Source: Ascaphus truei
Taxonomy: Eukaryota; Chordata; Amphibia; Anura; Ascaphidae
Assembly: GCA_036426205.1 (NCBI GenBank)
Contig: CM071568.1
Coordinates: forward strand, 42,770,723-42,834,722
Reading direction: 5' to 3'
Length of the DNA stretch: 64,000 nt
Part shown: positions 11,149 to 20,270 of the stretch, piece after piece
Layout of the letters: each line of letters begins with the position of its first letter
Numbering within the stretch: the stretch's first letter is position 1
Notes under the pieces: model-generated
Told to the model about the DNA's origin: nothing
The model's database searches: none
The model's input: only the letters and a program-made list of their open reading frames with translations
Translations under genes and position numbers: made by a program

Positions 11149-11401
11149 AAGGCTCAGTGAGTAAAGACACTGATTGGCACTGAGCTTGAAGCAGGGGAAC
11201 GTGGTTCAATTCCCGGTGTCGGCTCTTTGTGAACTTGGGCAAGTCACTTTATCTCCCTGTGCCTCAGGCACCAAAAAAAAAAAAATAGATTGTAAGCTCC
11301 ATGGGGCAGGGACCTGTGCCTGCAAAATGTCTCTGTAAAGCGCTACGTAAAAACTAGCAGCGCTATACAAGAACATGCTATTATTATTATATTATTATTA
11401 C
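11149..11401 (+). mobile_element. tRNA-derived CORE/MIR-like SINE, copy 1
   Basis: The tRNA-like head has GGCTCAGTGAG (box A-like, 11151) and GGTTCAATTCC (box B, 11203-11213). It is followed by a core resembling MIR/CORE-SINEs (ACTTGGGCAAGTCACTTTAT, then CTGTGCCTCAG), an A-run, and an L2-type tail (TAGATTGTAAGCTCC, GGGGCAGGGAC) ending in an ATT microsatellite. The tail matches the 3' end of the L2 at 13403-13440, consistent with mobilisation by L2. This is a SINE, not a functional tRNA gene. Confidence 0.85.
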
Positions 11402-12278
11402 ATATTTTGGCACAAAAAAAAAAAAGACCTGCACGTACAGCAAAAACACAAGTGGAAGGGAGTTTTTTTTACAGTACACTCAAACAAAATGAGTTTCTAA
11501 ACATGACCTGCATGTAACTCCAAGAAAGTGAGTCAACTTAAGTGTGAAATCCATAGAGCTCGTGGGCATATCACTCACAGCTGACAGCTGAGAGAGACAA
11601 AGGCTTTCCCCCAGGGTGTCTGCGGTGAAAACCTTTATTCAGGAGAGTAAGGACATGAAGAAGAAAAAAAAAACAGTTTAAAACACCAGCTCCTTTTTAA
11701 ACTGATTATTTGATTCAAGGTATGCAGCACAATGATGTACCAACGTAATGAAAGAGCAAATAGACATTTGTTTTGACGCATTACTCCCTTTTCCATTTGT
11801 GTTTGCGTTAAATATAAGAAAAAGCTTCCTACGTGTAACGCAAATTGTTGGCCCGGAAAGTTTACGCCACTTCAGACTTGGCAGACACAAAATAAATGCA
11901 GAGATGCAGAATTTGATGCCTCTTTATAATCGGTGCGTCATGTAACTCATCCCTAAATCCCCTTGTTGACACGCCCTAAATCTCATGCTGACACACATAT
12001 GACAAACATTGGGGCAAAAGTTGATGTGAAGAAGCTGTAGATAACACCAACATTGTGTAGCATTCCCAGTCCACATAAGCCAGAGCCACCAGGTATCATC
12101 TGCAGGTCACTGAAATGCTTTTAGTGAAGGGCCAACAGAGAATGCAGCTACATGTGGGAAAACGGTGCTTGTTCTTCACATAAGCTAAAAGGGTTAATAT
12201 AGTTAAAGAAGATGATTACCTATTTTTTTATGGGAGGAGTTACAAGACACATATTATAATGATATATATATATAAAAC
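11402..12278. other. Unassigned sequence
   Basis: No recognisable gene. The overlapping open frames at 11678-11945 on both strands show no domain. Nothing else was seen. Confidence 0.35.
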
Positions 12279-12280
12279 AT

Positions 12281-12684
12281 AATACTGAGTTAAGTTATGG
12301 TGAGTAAAAAAAGTGACAAAAACCCTCCACAGGAAAGCAAATATGCAAATATAACTGTATGCTCATCTGCATGTCTCAGGCAGGTCTGCAACCCTGCCTT
12401 TCCCCATTATCACCCAGCATACAGCACTTCCACTGCAGCAAGGGATTCTGGGAAATGACATGCAAATGAGCACACAGTGTCACTTTTTGCCTCAATAACC
12501 ATTTTTAACATGGTTCCCTATAGGCTTAAGCTTGCTGCATGGTCACAGCTTTGAGCACAGCCAGGGTTAAGGTGCATACCAAGAAAACCACCCACAGACA
12601 GCTGTTTCGACCTTGATGGGTCTCATCAGTGTGGGGTTGATTTTACTGGGAATGCAAGAGAGGCTATGGGATAGGCTAAACCAT
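12281..12684 (-). mobile_element. Family H1 complete unit (~404 bp), copy b
   Basis: The block AATACTGAGTTAAGTTATGG, continued by a GTGAGTAAAAAAAGTGAC block, occurs at 12281 and again at 12685, so one full unit lies between two identical starts. On the minus strand the unit carries an intact hammerhead (12650-12579), then AAGCTTAAGCC, ATGCAAAT and CCCAGAATCCCTTGCTGCAG blocks. There is no ORF. Tandem organisation with one hammerhead per unit of a few hundred bp is what is known for retrozymes; the assignment is inferred. Confidence 0.7.
12579..12650 (-). ncRNA. Hammerhead ribozyme motif H1-b
   Basis: Minus strand: CTGATGA (12629-12623), stem II GACC/GGTC with loop CAUCAA, GAAA (12607-12604 region), stem III ACAGCTGT and triplet GUC. 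Stem I closes with CCCACA/TGTGGG and may extend through AAAA/TTTT after an internal loop. This is one of the two best-preserved copies and is compatible with a catalytically competent type I hammerhead that works best as a dimer. Confidence 0.82.
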
Positions 12685-12730
12685 AATACTGAGTTAAGTT
12701 ATGGTGAGTAAAAAAAGTGACAAAAACCCC

Positions 12731-13592
12731 CCTCACATTCAAAACATTTCTAAAACTTGTCGCTTTTTCCTCCGCAATATAACTAAGATACGCCCTTTCC
12801 TCTGTTGTTCGACTGCTAAAACTCTGACTCAGGCCCTCATTCTCTCCCGTCTTGATTACTGTAACCTCCTGCTGTCCGGCCTTCCTGCCTCTCACCTGTC
12901 TCCCCTACAATCTATCCTAAATGCTGCTGCCAGAATCACTCTACTCTTTCCTAGATCTGTCTCAGCATCTCCCCTCCTGAAATCCCTCTCCTGGCTTCCA
13001 ATCAAATCCCGCATCTCACACTCCATTCTTCTCCTCACTTTTAAAGCTTTACACTCTTCTGCCCCTCCTTACATATCAGCCCTAATTTCTCGCTATGCAC
13101 CACCCCGACTCTTGCGTTCTGCTCAAGGATGTCTTCTTTCTAGCCCCTTTTTATCTAAAGCCCTCTCCCGCCTTAAACCTTTTTCACTGACTGCACCACA
13201 CCTCTGGAATGCCCTTCCCCTCAGTACCCGACTAGCACCCTCTCTATCCACCTTTAAGACCCACCTTAAGACCCACTTGCTTAAAGAAGCATACGAATAG
13301 CACTGTGAACATTCTGAACACATGATACATAAAGCTTGGCCCCCTGCAGACGCACTTACCAGAACTCCCTCCTCCTGTCTCTGTACGTTCTCCCTACCTA
13401 CCAATTAGATTGTAAGCTCCTCGGGGCAGGGACTCCTCTTCCTTAATGTTATGTTTGTCTAAAGCACTTATTTCCATGATCTGTTATTTATATTATCTGT
13501 TATTTATTCGATTACCACATGTATTACTACTGTGAAGCGCTATGTACATTAATGGCGCTATATAAATAAAGACATACAATACAATACAATAT
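12731..13592 (+). mobile_element. L2 LINE, 3' end
   Basis: The open frame at 12701-13300 encodes the C-terminal end of an L2-clade reverse transcriptase polyprotein: SRLDYCNLLLSGLP, NAAARI, LSWLPIKSRI, LTFKALHSSAPPYIS and HLWNALPLSTR are all diagnostic. The 3' untranslated part has TTAGATTGTAAGCTCC and GGGGCAGGGACTCC (13403-13432), then GCGCTATATAAATAAA and a short (ACAAT)n tail at 13574-13592. It is strongly 5'-truncated, with no endonuclease or catalytic RT motifs. The N-terminal 10 residues of the frame belong to the flanking H1 repeat. It is inserted in family H1 sequence and flanked by a 32-bp near-identical direct repeat (12698-12729 and 13597-13628). Confidence 0.88.
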
Positions 13593-13594
13593 TT

Positions 13595-13657
13595 AGGTTA
13601 TGGTGGGTAAAAAAAGTGACAAAAACCCTCCACAGGGTTTTTTACCCACCATAACCT
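13595..13657. repeat. Perfect 20-bp hairpin at H1 inversion point
   Basis: Arms 13595-13614 and 13638-13657 are perfect reverse complements around a 23-base loop. This marks the junction where H1 sequence switches from minus orientation (12281-12730) to plus orientation (13711-13990). Confidence 0.85.
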
Positions 13658-13990
13658 TAATAATTGTGGTTATTACCTAGTCTATAGTCTCAAACCAGCT
13701 TAGCCATTACAACCAACCTCACACTGATGATAGCCATCAAGCTTGAAACATGTCTGTGAGTGGGTTTAATGGCTTTGCATCTCATCCCAGCCTCTGTCTA
13801 AAAGCTGTGTTTAAAACAGCATGCATTGGCTTGAGGATTTGCTTGTGTAATACGAGCTTAAGACAAAAGGTGGCACTGAGTGCTCATTTGCATGTAATTT
13901 CCCAGAATCCCTTGCTGCAATGGAAGCGATGTATGCTGGGCGATAATGGGGAAAGACAGGGTTGCAGACCTGTCTAAGACATGCAAATGA
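13658..13990 (+). mobile_element. Family H1, copy c (plus strand)
   Basis: A hammerhead motif (13711-13767) is followed by a drifted middle and then the conserved tail blocks TTTGCATGTAATTTCCCAGA, ATCCCTTGCTGCA, GATAATGGGGAAAG and AGGGTTGCAGACCTG. The order is the same as in the reversed copies a, b and d. There is no ORF. Confidence 0.7.
13711..13767 (+). ncRNA. Hammerhead ribozyme motif H1-c
   Basis: Plus strand: CTGATGA (13724-13730), stem II AGC/GCT, GAAA (13745-13748), self-complementary stem III ACATGT, GUC triplet with predicted cleavage after 13754. Stem I is CTCACA/TGTGAG, then an internal loop and AACC/GGTT. Compared with copies a and b, one stem I pair changes from C-G to T-A on both sides, a compensatory change that supports a conserved RNA fold. 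Confidence 0.78.
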
Positions 13991-14691
13991 ACATACAGTA
14001 ATATTTACAGTATATATATATGTATATATATGAAAAGAGGAGAGAGCGCATGCCCCATAGCGTAAAAAAGTAACAATTTATTGGATTGGGGATGGGAGAA
14101 GGGGAGGGATAAGAATCGCACTCACAAGATGTCAAATACAAATGCACAATTGTGAAATATAATATCACCGCCAAGCTGCAATATCACTGCAGTCCAAGGA
14201 CGAAATCCACAGGGAAGATGATACTCCGTACTTGCAGTTAATAAAGATTGTAGAACACCAGTTGCATCCTTTTCTTAGGTGTTTAGCTGCTCGGCTAGGT
14301 GTCTCACTCGGCTCAGAGAAACAAACGGTCTGTACACAACATCCAGCGCGACTCGACCAGATTGCGCACTTCCGTAGTGACGCAGTGTCGTGACGTAATT
14401 GCGTAGTGACGTCCCTTTTTGGGACTGGTTCTATATTTTTTTAATATTTTTTTTAATATTTATTATTGCATATTGTTCTATTTTTTCTTTCACTAGTTGT
14501 TCAATTGGTCATTGTGTTAATATCAGTTATTTATTTATATCTATATATTCATAATTGTGGTGATATCACTTAATTTGTTCACGAGTTTATATATTATATA
14601 CTATATTTTATAGATTCACATTATAGCACATTAACCACACAATCACTGGCGCTACTCCTTGTTTAGATATATTATATATATAATATATATA

Positions 14692-14733
<42 letters not shown>

Positions 14734-14944
14734 ATAAACTATTATAGATAATATATTATATTATAATAAAACTTTTCTATTTGTACTATATGTTGCCAAA
14801 AATTAGGGATGTCAGGGTATTTTTATTCCATAGCATTATTCCGAGCATTATATTGTGCGATACTGCAGCTAGCACCGTTTTGTGTATTATTTAGTAGTAT
14901 TGTCGTTACGTCGCTGTGCACATACAGATGCATGTATACATGTA
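13991..14944. other. AT-rich unassigned sequence with TA repeats
   Basis: It holds TA-rich runs at 14005-14030 and 14660-14770. 14035-14400 contains a CpG-bearing block (GCGCATGC, GTGACGTAATTGCGTAGTGA) probably belonging to an unclassified repeat. No gene seen. Confidence 0.4.
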
Positions 14945-14990
14945 CAATTATTCATGAGGAAGCCATCATTGGCGAAATGCATTGGGATTG
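14945..14990 (+). ncRNA. Hammerhead-like motif, one core change
   Basis: Plus strand: ATGAGGA in place of CTGANGA (C3 changed), one extra A, perfect stem II GCCA/TGGC with loop UCAU, GAAA (14974-14977), self-complementary stem III ATGCAT and an AUU triplet. Stem I can form CAAU..UUC with GGGAUUG, using two GU pairs and a 2-nt bulge. Loss of C3 should reduce or abolish cleavage, so this looks like an inactive relic. Confidence 0.55.
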
Positions 14991-15453
14991 AACCTGCGAG
15001 GCCACAATACTCGTTTCCTCTCTGAGCAGAGAGAGAGTGAAAAAATTGGAAGTCATTTTGACAACACGCCTCACAAAGGTAACAGCTGATATGCTGGGAA
15101 TTTCTACCCAACAGCTGAGGCAGTACGGGTTGTGGTCATGACCTGCCAGGTGAAGAGCTGATACGCTGAGGCGTCCCACCCAACAGCTGACGGAAAAGTG
15201 CTGAGGTTGCACTGATAGAACTGCCAAGCAATTTCTGGGAGAGGCTGAGAGAGCTAACGAGGTGCGTTGTGGGTGTGTCTGTGTGGAAAGGAGGCGGAGA
15301 CGCTTAGGCACCATAGCCAGCGGCTGCTGGCCACAGGATATCAGAGCGACGCTGCACAGTGATGGTCTCCCTACTCACATCCAAAGAAAGACAGGAACGG
15401 ACAGGAAGAGGGACAATTGGAGCACCGAAACGTCGTAGCTAGCGACGAATAGC

Positions 15454-15778
15454 TTAAGGCTGCGGCCAGGCTGGGAGTGCGCCTGCTGGTGCTAGAGTGC
15501 CGTGACGTCATGCGCTCTGCTTGGCCGGCGATTCCAGGACAGCTAGATGCGCGGGGGGGGGGGGGGGGAACGGCCGTGATGTCATGGATCTGCTTCGCCC
15601 TCATTGGGCGAACTGCTCATGTGACGCATCAGCGAGCAGCCAAATCAAATTTGGCTGTCTCGCCAAGCAGCAAACACACGTGCACGAGCACCCAACCTCA
15701 CGTTGGACGTGTGCATCCAGAGTTACCAATCTAATCGCACCAAGCGCGAGCAGTTCTCTCCACCCTGGCCGCATTCTA
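15454..15778. mobile_element. Harbinger-like MITE, diverged
   Basis: It starts TTAAGGCTGCGGCCAGGCTGG and ends CCACCCTGGCCGCAT-TCTAA, giving imperfect inverted termini like the element at 32537-32886. It shares with that element a TTCGCCCTCATTGG block. A G run at 15549-15568 lies inside. No transposase. Confidence 0.5.
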
Positions 15779-16459
15779 AAAAAGAATAATGGAAAAACAC
15801 CACCCACACCCAAACTTACTACATTTGACGAGAAGATCAAGGCAGACATTTAAGGAAATCAACACTGTCGAGAGCACTTTCCAACCTAAAAGTGGACATT
15901 TGAAAGGTATTGCAACACTATACAATCCGTGCACTTTACGGAGAGAAACTTTAGAAGATTACTTATTATCTAAACATGTTTGCACATATACAAAAGAGAC
16001 TTTTGAGAGTGAATGTTCAATTTTGATTTTATTAATTGTTAACTTTTTATTAAACCAATATTTGTTTTACTATATTTTTTTAGAAATGCTAATAGGAGTT
16101 TAACAATTTATATGTTTGCACATTTAAACAAGAGCATCAAGTCTTTTAGTCATTCTGATAACCAGTGAGGTTTTTCTAACGAAGTACATTTAAACACATT
16201 AATAGGTACTCCCCTCCCCCCTTTTTCCTTCATTGTCACTACCTTGTCTACCCCCTTTTCACTCTTCCTCCACCTGGAAAAATAGCTCCACAAGACCCCC
16301 TCCCCCGCTTCTTTTTGATATTCAATTAAAGGACTAGGAAAATCCTTTAACCCATGGGCGCATTTAAAGGATTCCCACAAAATTGTTGTACACTCACATA
16401 TCTTTATTGTGTTTGCACCTGAGAACGTTCACCTTTTTTTGAGATATTCACTTAATGTT
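15779..16459. other. Unassigned AT-rich sequence
   Basis: No recognisable gene or repeat; the open frames at 15789-16103 and 16150-16380 lack motifs. Confidence 0.35.
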
Positions 16460-17195
16460 GCGTAGCACATGTTCACCCCCCCCCCCCCCCGCTCTGAGAT
16501 TTAGTCATGGCTATTGCTAGGTGTAGTGCTAGTTACCTGGTTGGCACAAGAGAGCTGAGGTACCCGCGATGGTGTGGGGGAAGACAGGCAGACTTTTAGG
16601 GATTCCTCCGGTTCTTCTTCTTAGTGACAGCGCCTTCAGACATAGGGCACTTCAGCAAGGCTGAAGGCGTTTCCCGCTATGACAGTCCTTACTCACAATA
16701 CTCCCTCCTCACAGACTGCCACGGAGCCAGAAGTATAAGTGAGGATGATCTTTATTATAGCAGCAACTGCGATGTTGCTACAGCGAATGCTTTAGTTGAT
16801 AAGGTAGATCCCTGGCTTCTGGATGGTACTGGCCTGCTGGTAATAGTGTGGCCTCTCTGGATTGAATTAGTGCCTCAGCCCATGAGGGACTGAGCACATG
16901 TCTCTCCCAGCCGGGAGGAGATCTCAGAGCGCCTACCCTTTGAAGAGATAGTTGGAACCCCAATTACAGACTGAAGGACCCACCCTTATGGGACTGAACT
17001 TCATACTATAATTTAGGCACTTCCTTCCTGTAGCTCGAAGAGGGAGGGCCCAGCACATGCACCATCACTCCTTTCACTCAGGAAGTCAGCATGAGGAGAG
17101 GGAAACACCCATAGAACAGCCTGTCACTGTCTTTGTCTTACTAGAACTTACATGACAGGGTAGGTAGAGAGCTATCTGGACCAGCCACCGCTATA
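16460..17195 (-). mobile_element. LTR (probable 3' LTR), minus orientation
   Basis: Minus strand: it begins TATAGCGGTGGCTGGTCC (compare TGTAGCCATGCCTGG at the matching end of 61735-62402), has an AATAAAG signal (near 16750) and ends GGTGAACATGTGCTAC. A polypurine tract, AGGGGAGG (17203-17196), lies immediately upstream. That is the expected layout for the 3' LTR of an element whose coding region is the minus-strand ORF series at 19644-17539. A C run at 16477-16491 is inside. It is diverged from its relatives. Confidence 0.6.
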
Positions 17196-17538
17196 CCTCC
17201 CCTAGGTGAAACATCCAACATCCTCACTTGGATCCAGTGTGGGTACCATCCATCCACCTGGTTTCTGCAAACAAATACAGGTTATAGCAGATGTACAAAT
17301 AACCTCATACTGTGCAGTTTACTAACCCTTTATCATCCACTGATGACAGCGATGATATTCAGCTTATTCTCCCAACGGGAAAATACAAGAAAAACCCTCA
17401 CTTATAATATTTTGGGTCCGGCTTCTTGACCACCCTCCCATCGAATAACTTGGTCCAGATATAATATACCTTAGGAGGACAAGGGCACTGTCTAACCTCT
17501 ACTCTATCTCTGAAAATACATGTGCACACAAGCCATTC

Positions 17539-19644
17539 TTACATTACAGATCGAATCTTATCATCTTTAATAGATCTGTCATCACTCGGCTTGGCTTTAA
17601 TATTCTCAATGACTGCCAACCCCAACCACTCATGTCGGAGTTGATCTATTTCGTCCATTATGGGCTCAGGTACATATGGGAAGGTATACCAGTGAGATTT
17701 ATGGTACCTATTACAGACAGGTCGATCAGCTCTACTTAACCTTTGGATTTTATGGCCATGTCCCTGACCAGGTAATACCCAGAACTGAGGCTCACATAAC
17801 TCAACCTCCTGGTAGAATATGGAGGGGCCCTTGAGGACTCTTACTCCTAAATGTATGTCACTCATTCTCTTGCAAAGGGCTTCTGCTATTTCTTCATGGG
17901 ATAGTTGACCTTCCTCCCACAAGTGGTCCACAATAGCACCATTTACCAATAGCAGTCTCGTTCTATTAAGACTAGGGGCATAACTCTCAAACATGGGGTC
18001 CCACCATTTGAGGGGTTCCCTGGACTCATGTGGACTACTGGAGGACACACCAGAAGTAGCAGACCTCTGGGATAGATTCTAAATTATGTAAACAACCTGG
18101 GAGACCTTTTCACAGGAATGCGGCTAGCATAAGGTATTTCATCTTCAGACCCAGATGACCACCCATCCTTCTCCGCAAAGTCCCAGTCTATCAAGTCCAT
18201 GGACATGCCCAGAGATAACTTCTCACAAGGGAACGTAGTTAGTACAAACGTAGCAGCATCAGGGGAAGAGATACTGGGGTTAGAAATCAAGGGTATGGGC
18301 CCAGGAAGATCCCGTTTGTGTCGCTCAGGATTGGCCTTCCCTTTACTTCTAGCGGATGGTGAGGGGCTAGGGACAGGGGCTAGTGACGGGGCAGGGACAA
18401 CTGGGGCTGGTGAGTTGGGCCTAGTAATGTCCATGATTTGTACCGGTAGGTTGGCCACGACCTCTAGGGGATGGTATGGGGATCTTCTGAAATGATCCAC
18501 GCCAGCTTCTTCCCTGGGTTGGGATCTGTACTGGAGCAGATGTGGACGAGCACCGTCCGGTACTCGCTCTGGTAAGGAACAAAAGGAGGTTCCGCATCCG
18601 ACACAGTGGCCATCTGTACGACGTCATTGGAAATAGCAAAGCTCGTGAGACTCCAAGGCAAGCCCTTGCTCTGCGCTGGCAGTGATGTCGCTTTCGGTAA
18701 TTCCGGAAGTGCCTCACCCCGTGGCACGGAAAACAAGACTCCACCAGGTTCCTCCTCCATCAAGGCTGCAGCAGACTCCTGTTGAGTAGAAAGTGATGTC
18801 GTCTCACCCAAGTGCAGGTAGGAGATGTCATCGGAAGGGATCTTTTCCTCAGTGGTGGGGTCTTGGCCAGCTCTGACATCCTCCTTTGGCGCGGGGATCT
18901 TCCGGACCTCCGGCAGCACCACGGCTTTTAAGACTGACATAGCAACCTAGTGACTCCGCCGCTTTTCGGGACCAGCTTCTCCACCAGCCGAAGAGGTCGG
19001 TAAGGAAACATTCTCCGGATCACGCTGTCGGGACGTCCGGCACCCCTTGGTGGTAATCAGCACGAAGCAGGCCTGCTCCGGCACCACCAAAGGAGACACA
19101 CCCAACGCCCCCGGGGCAGTCGACTCACCCGTCAGACGAGCTGACATTGGTTCCCGTCCTTGAACTGTTGGCATCGTACCACTGGGATCATCTCAGGTAC
19201 AGGAATGGTGGGACCTTGGTGTTTAGGTACTAGGGTACACGGACCTATAGGAGGCCCACCCAGGTACACATTTCCTCGAGCCACCTCCCAGGATAGTAGG
19301 GCTTGTTCGGAGGCAGTCAGCAGTATCGGTGGAGTGTGGTATGCAGGGGCCATACCAGCAGGTCCAGCATTTCGATTACTCGGCAGCATCACCTCTGCAG
19401 GGAGGACGGGAAGGGCAGGCCACAGGTATTGTGTCCCACAATTTTGACATTGGGCCGTCGTGCTGACCTCTCCCCCAGGTAGTCTGCAGTGAGGGCATAC
19501 GCACCGTAGAAATTGCCGTCCATAAACGGTTGCGACCAGAAAGCCTCCTGGCAAGGAATAGTTCGTAAGCTCTAACTCTGACATGGTATTGGTCAAAGTA
19601 GATGAGGTAGACACATCAGAAAAGTAGAGGACTTGACCAGCCAC
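17539..19644 (-). pseudogene. Unidentified LTR-element ORF series, broken
   Basis: Five consecutive minus-strand open frames (19644-19132, 19174-18947, 18940-18464, 18500-18084, 18048-17539) read like one protein of roughly 650-700 residues interrupted by frameshifts and stops. The N-terminal part has a four-Cys zinc-ribbon-like pattern (CVCPHC and CQNCG, about 17 residues apart), the middle is Pro/Ser-rich, and the C-terminal 170 residues are rich in charged and aromatic residues without a motif I recognise. A likely natural start is the MSELELTNYS methionine rather than the upstream end. It has no protease, reverse transcriptase or integrase motif. Its position just upstream of a polypurine tract and LTR suggests it belongs to that retroelement. 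Function unknown. Confidence 0.45.
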
Positions 19645-19734
19645 TGCTATACTTGTTAGCGCTTTTCTTTTTTCCCTTTCACCTTGTACAATTTTTCATG
19701 TTGGATAATCTATGAAGAAAAGCCAACCAGCACT

Positions 19735-19895
19735 AACACGCGCAGGGCCCTCATTATCTTTTTTTTATCTGTTTTTGCTCGTTTGTTCTCATTTGATATG
19801 TTTATGCAATTTAAGTCATTCTGCCAACCCACCTCCCCCCCGCCCCACTGTACCGCGCTGTGCAATATGTTGGCGCTATATAAATAAACAATATT
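19735..19895 (+). mobile_element. L2-like 3' tail fragment
   Basis: It ends in GCGCTGTGCAATATGTTGGCGCTATATAAATAAAC, read in two pieces: CGCGCTGTGCAATATG and GGCGCTATATAAATAAAC. This matches the L2/SINE tail at 13540-13570. Upstream sequence shows no coding remnant. Confidence 0.55.
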
Positions 19896-20147
19896 AACAG
19901 AGTTAATGGATTATTCACGTTATCTATCCCTTATTGATCTGTAAGTGAACTTTTTATTTATTTTTGTATATCAAATACATCAAATTAATCTGGGCTCCTA
20001 CGTGCTCTATGCAAACATCTGGACAAACCGAACATGCAGCTCATTACAGAAGTAGTGGTCTACTTAGGAAGTTTTTACTCTATGCAACAGGTGTAATAGT
20101 GGTGCAAAAAAACAGGATCACATTTTTCACAGAACTCAGTTTTAGGG
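19896..20147. other. Unassigned AT-rich sequence
   Basis: No gene or repeat recognised. Confidence 0.3.
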
Positions 20148-20270
20148 TCTAATGCAATAAAGATGAAAGCTGCCGTTCAGGCCATTTTCGGCCGCAAATC
20201 CCAATTGACGTAAGTGGGAATTTGCGTCCAAAAAAATGGCTGCTTCAGTCTTTATTGAATTAGCTCCAGT
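20148..20270. mobile_element. Small palindromic MITE
   Basis: Imperfect inverted halves: GCAATAAAGATGAAAGC...CATTTTCGGCCGCAAATCCC and GGGAATTTGCG...AAAATGGC..GCTTCAGTCTTTATTG. It is about 120 bp with a small central loop. No superfamily assignment. Confidence 0.55.

Noticed and set aside
11149..11230. tRNA gene
   Set aside because: Box A and box B are present but the cloverleaf is not, and the sequence continues into a SINE core and L2 tail.
12626..12895. 89-codon minus-strand frame opposite the L2
   Set aside because: Antisense shadow of the L2 coding frame and H1 repeat.
15380..15445. GAAACGTC at 15427-15434 as another hammerhead
   Set aside because: No acceptable CUGANGA box or stem II upstream; only a loose AGGAAGA remains, so chance is likely.
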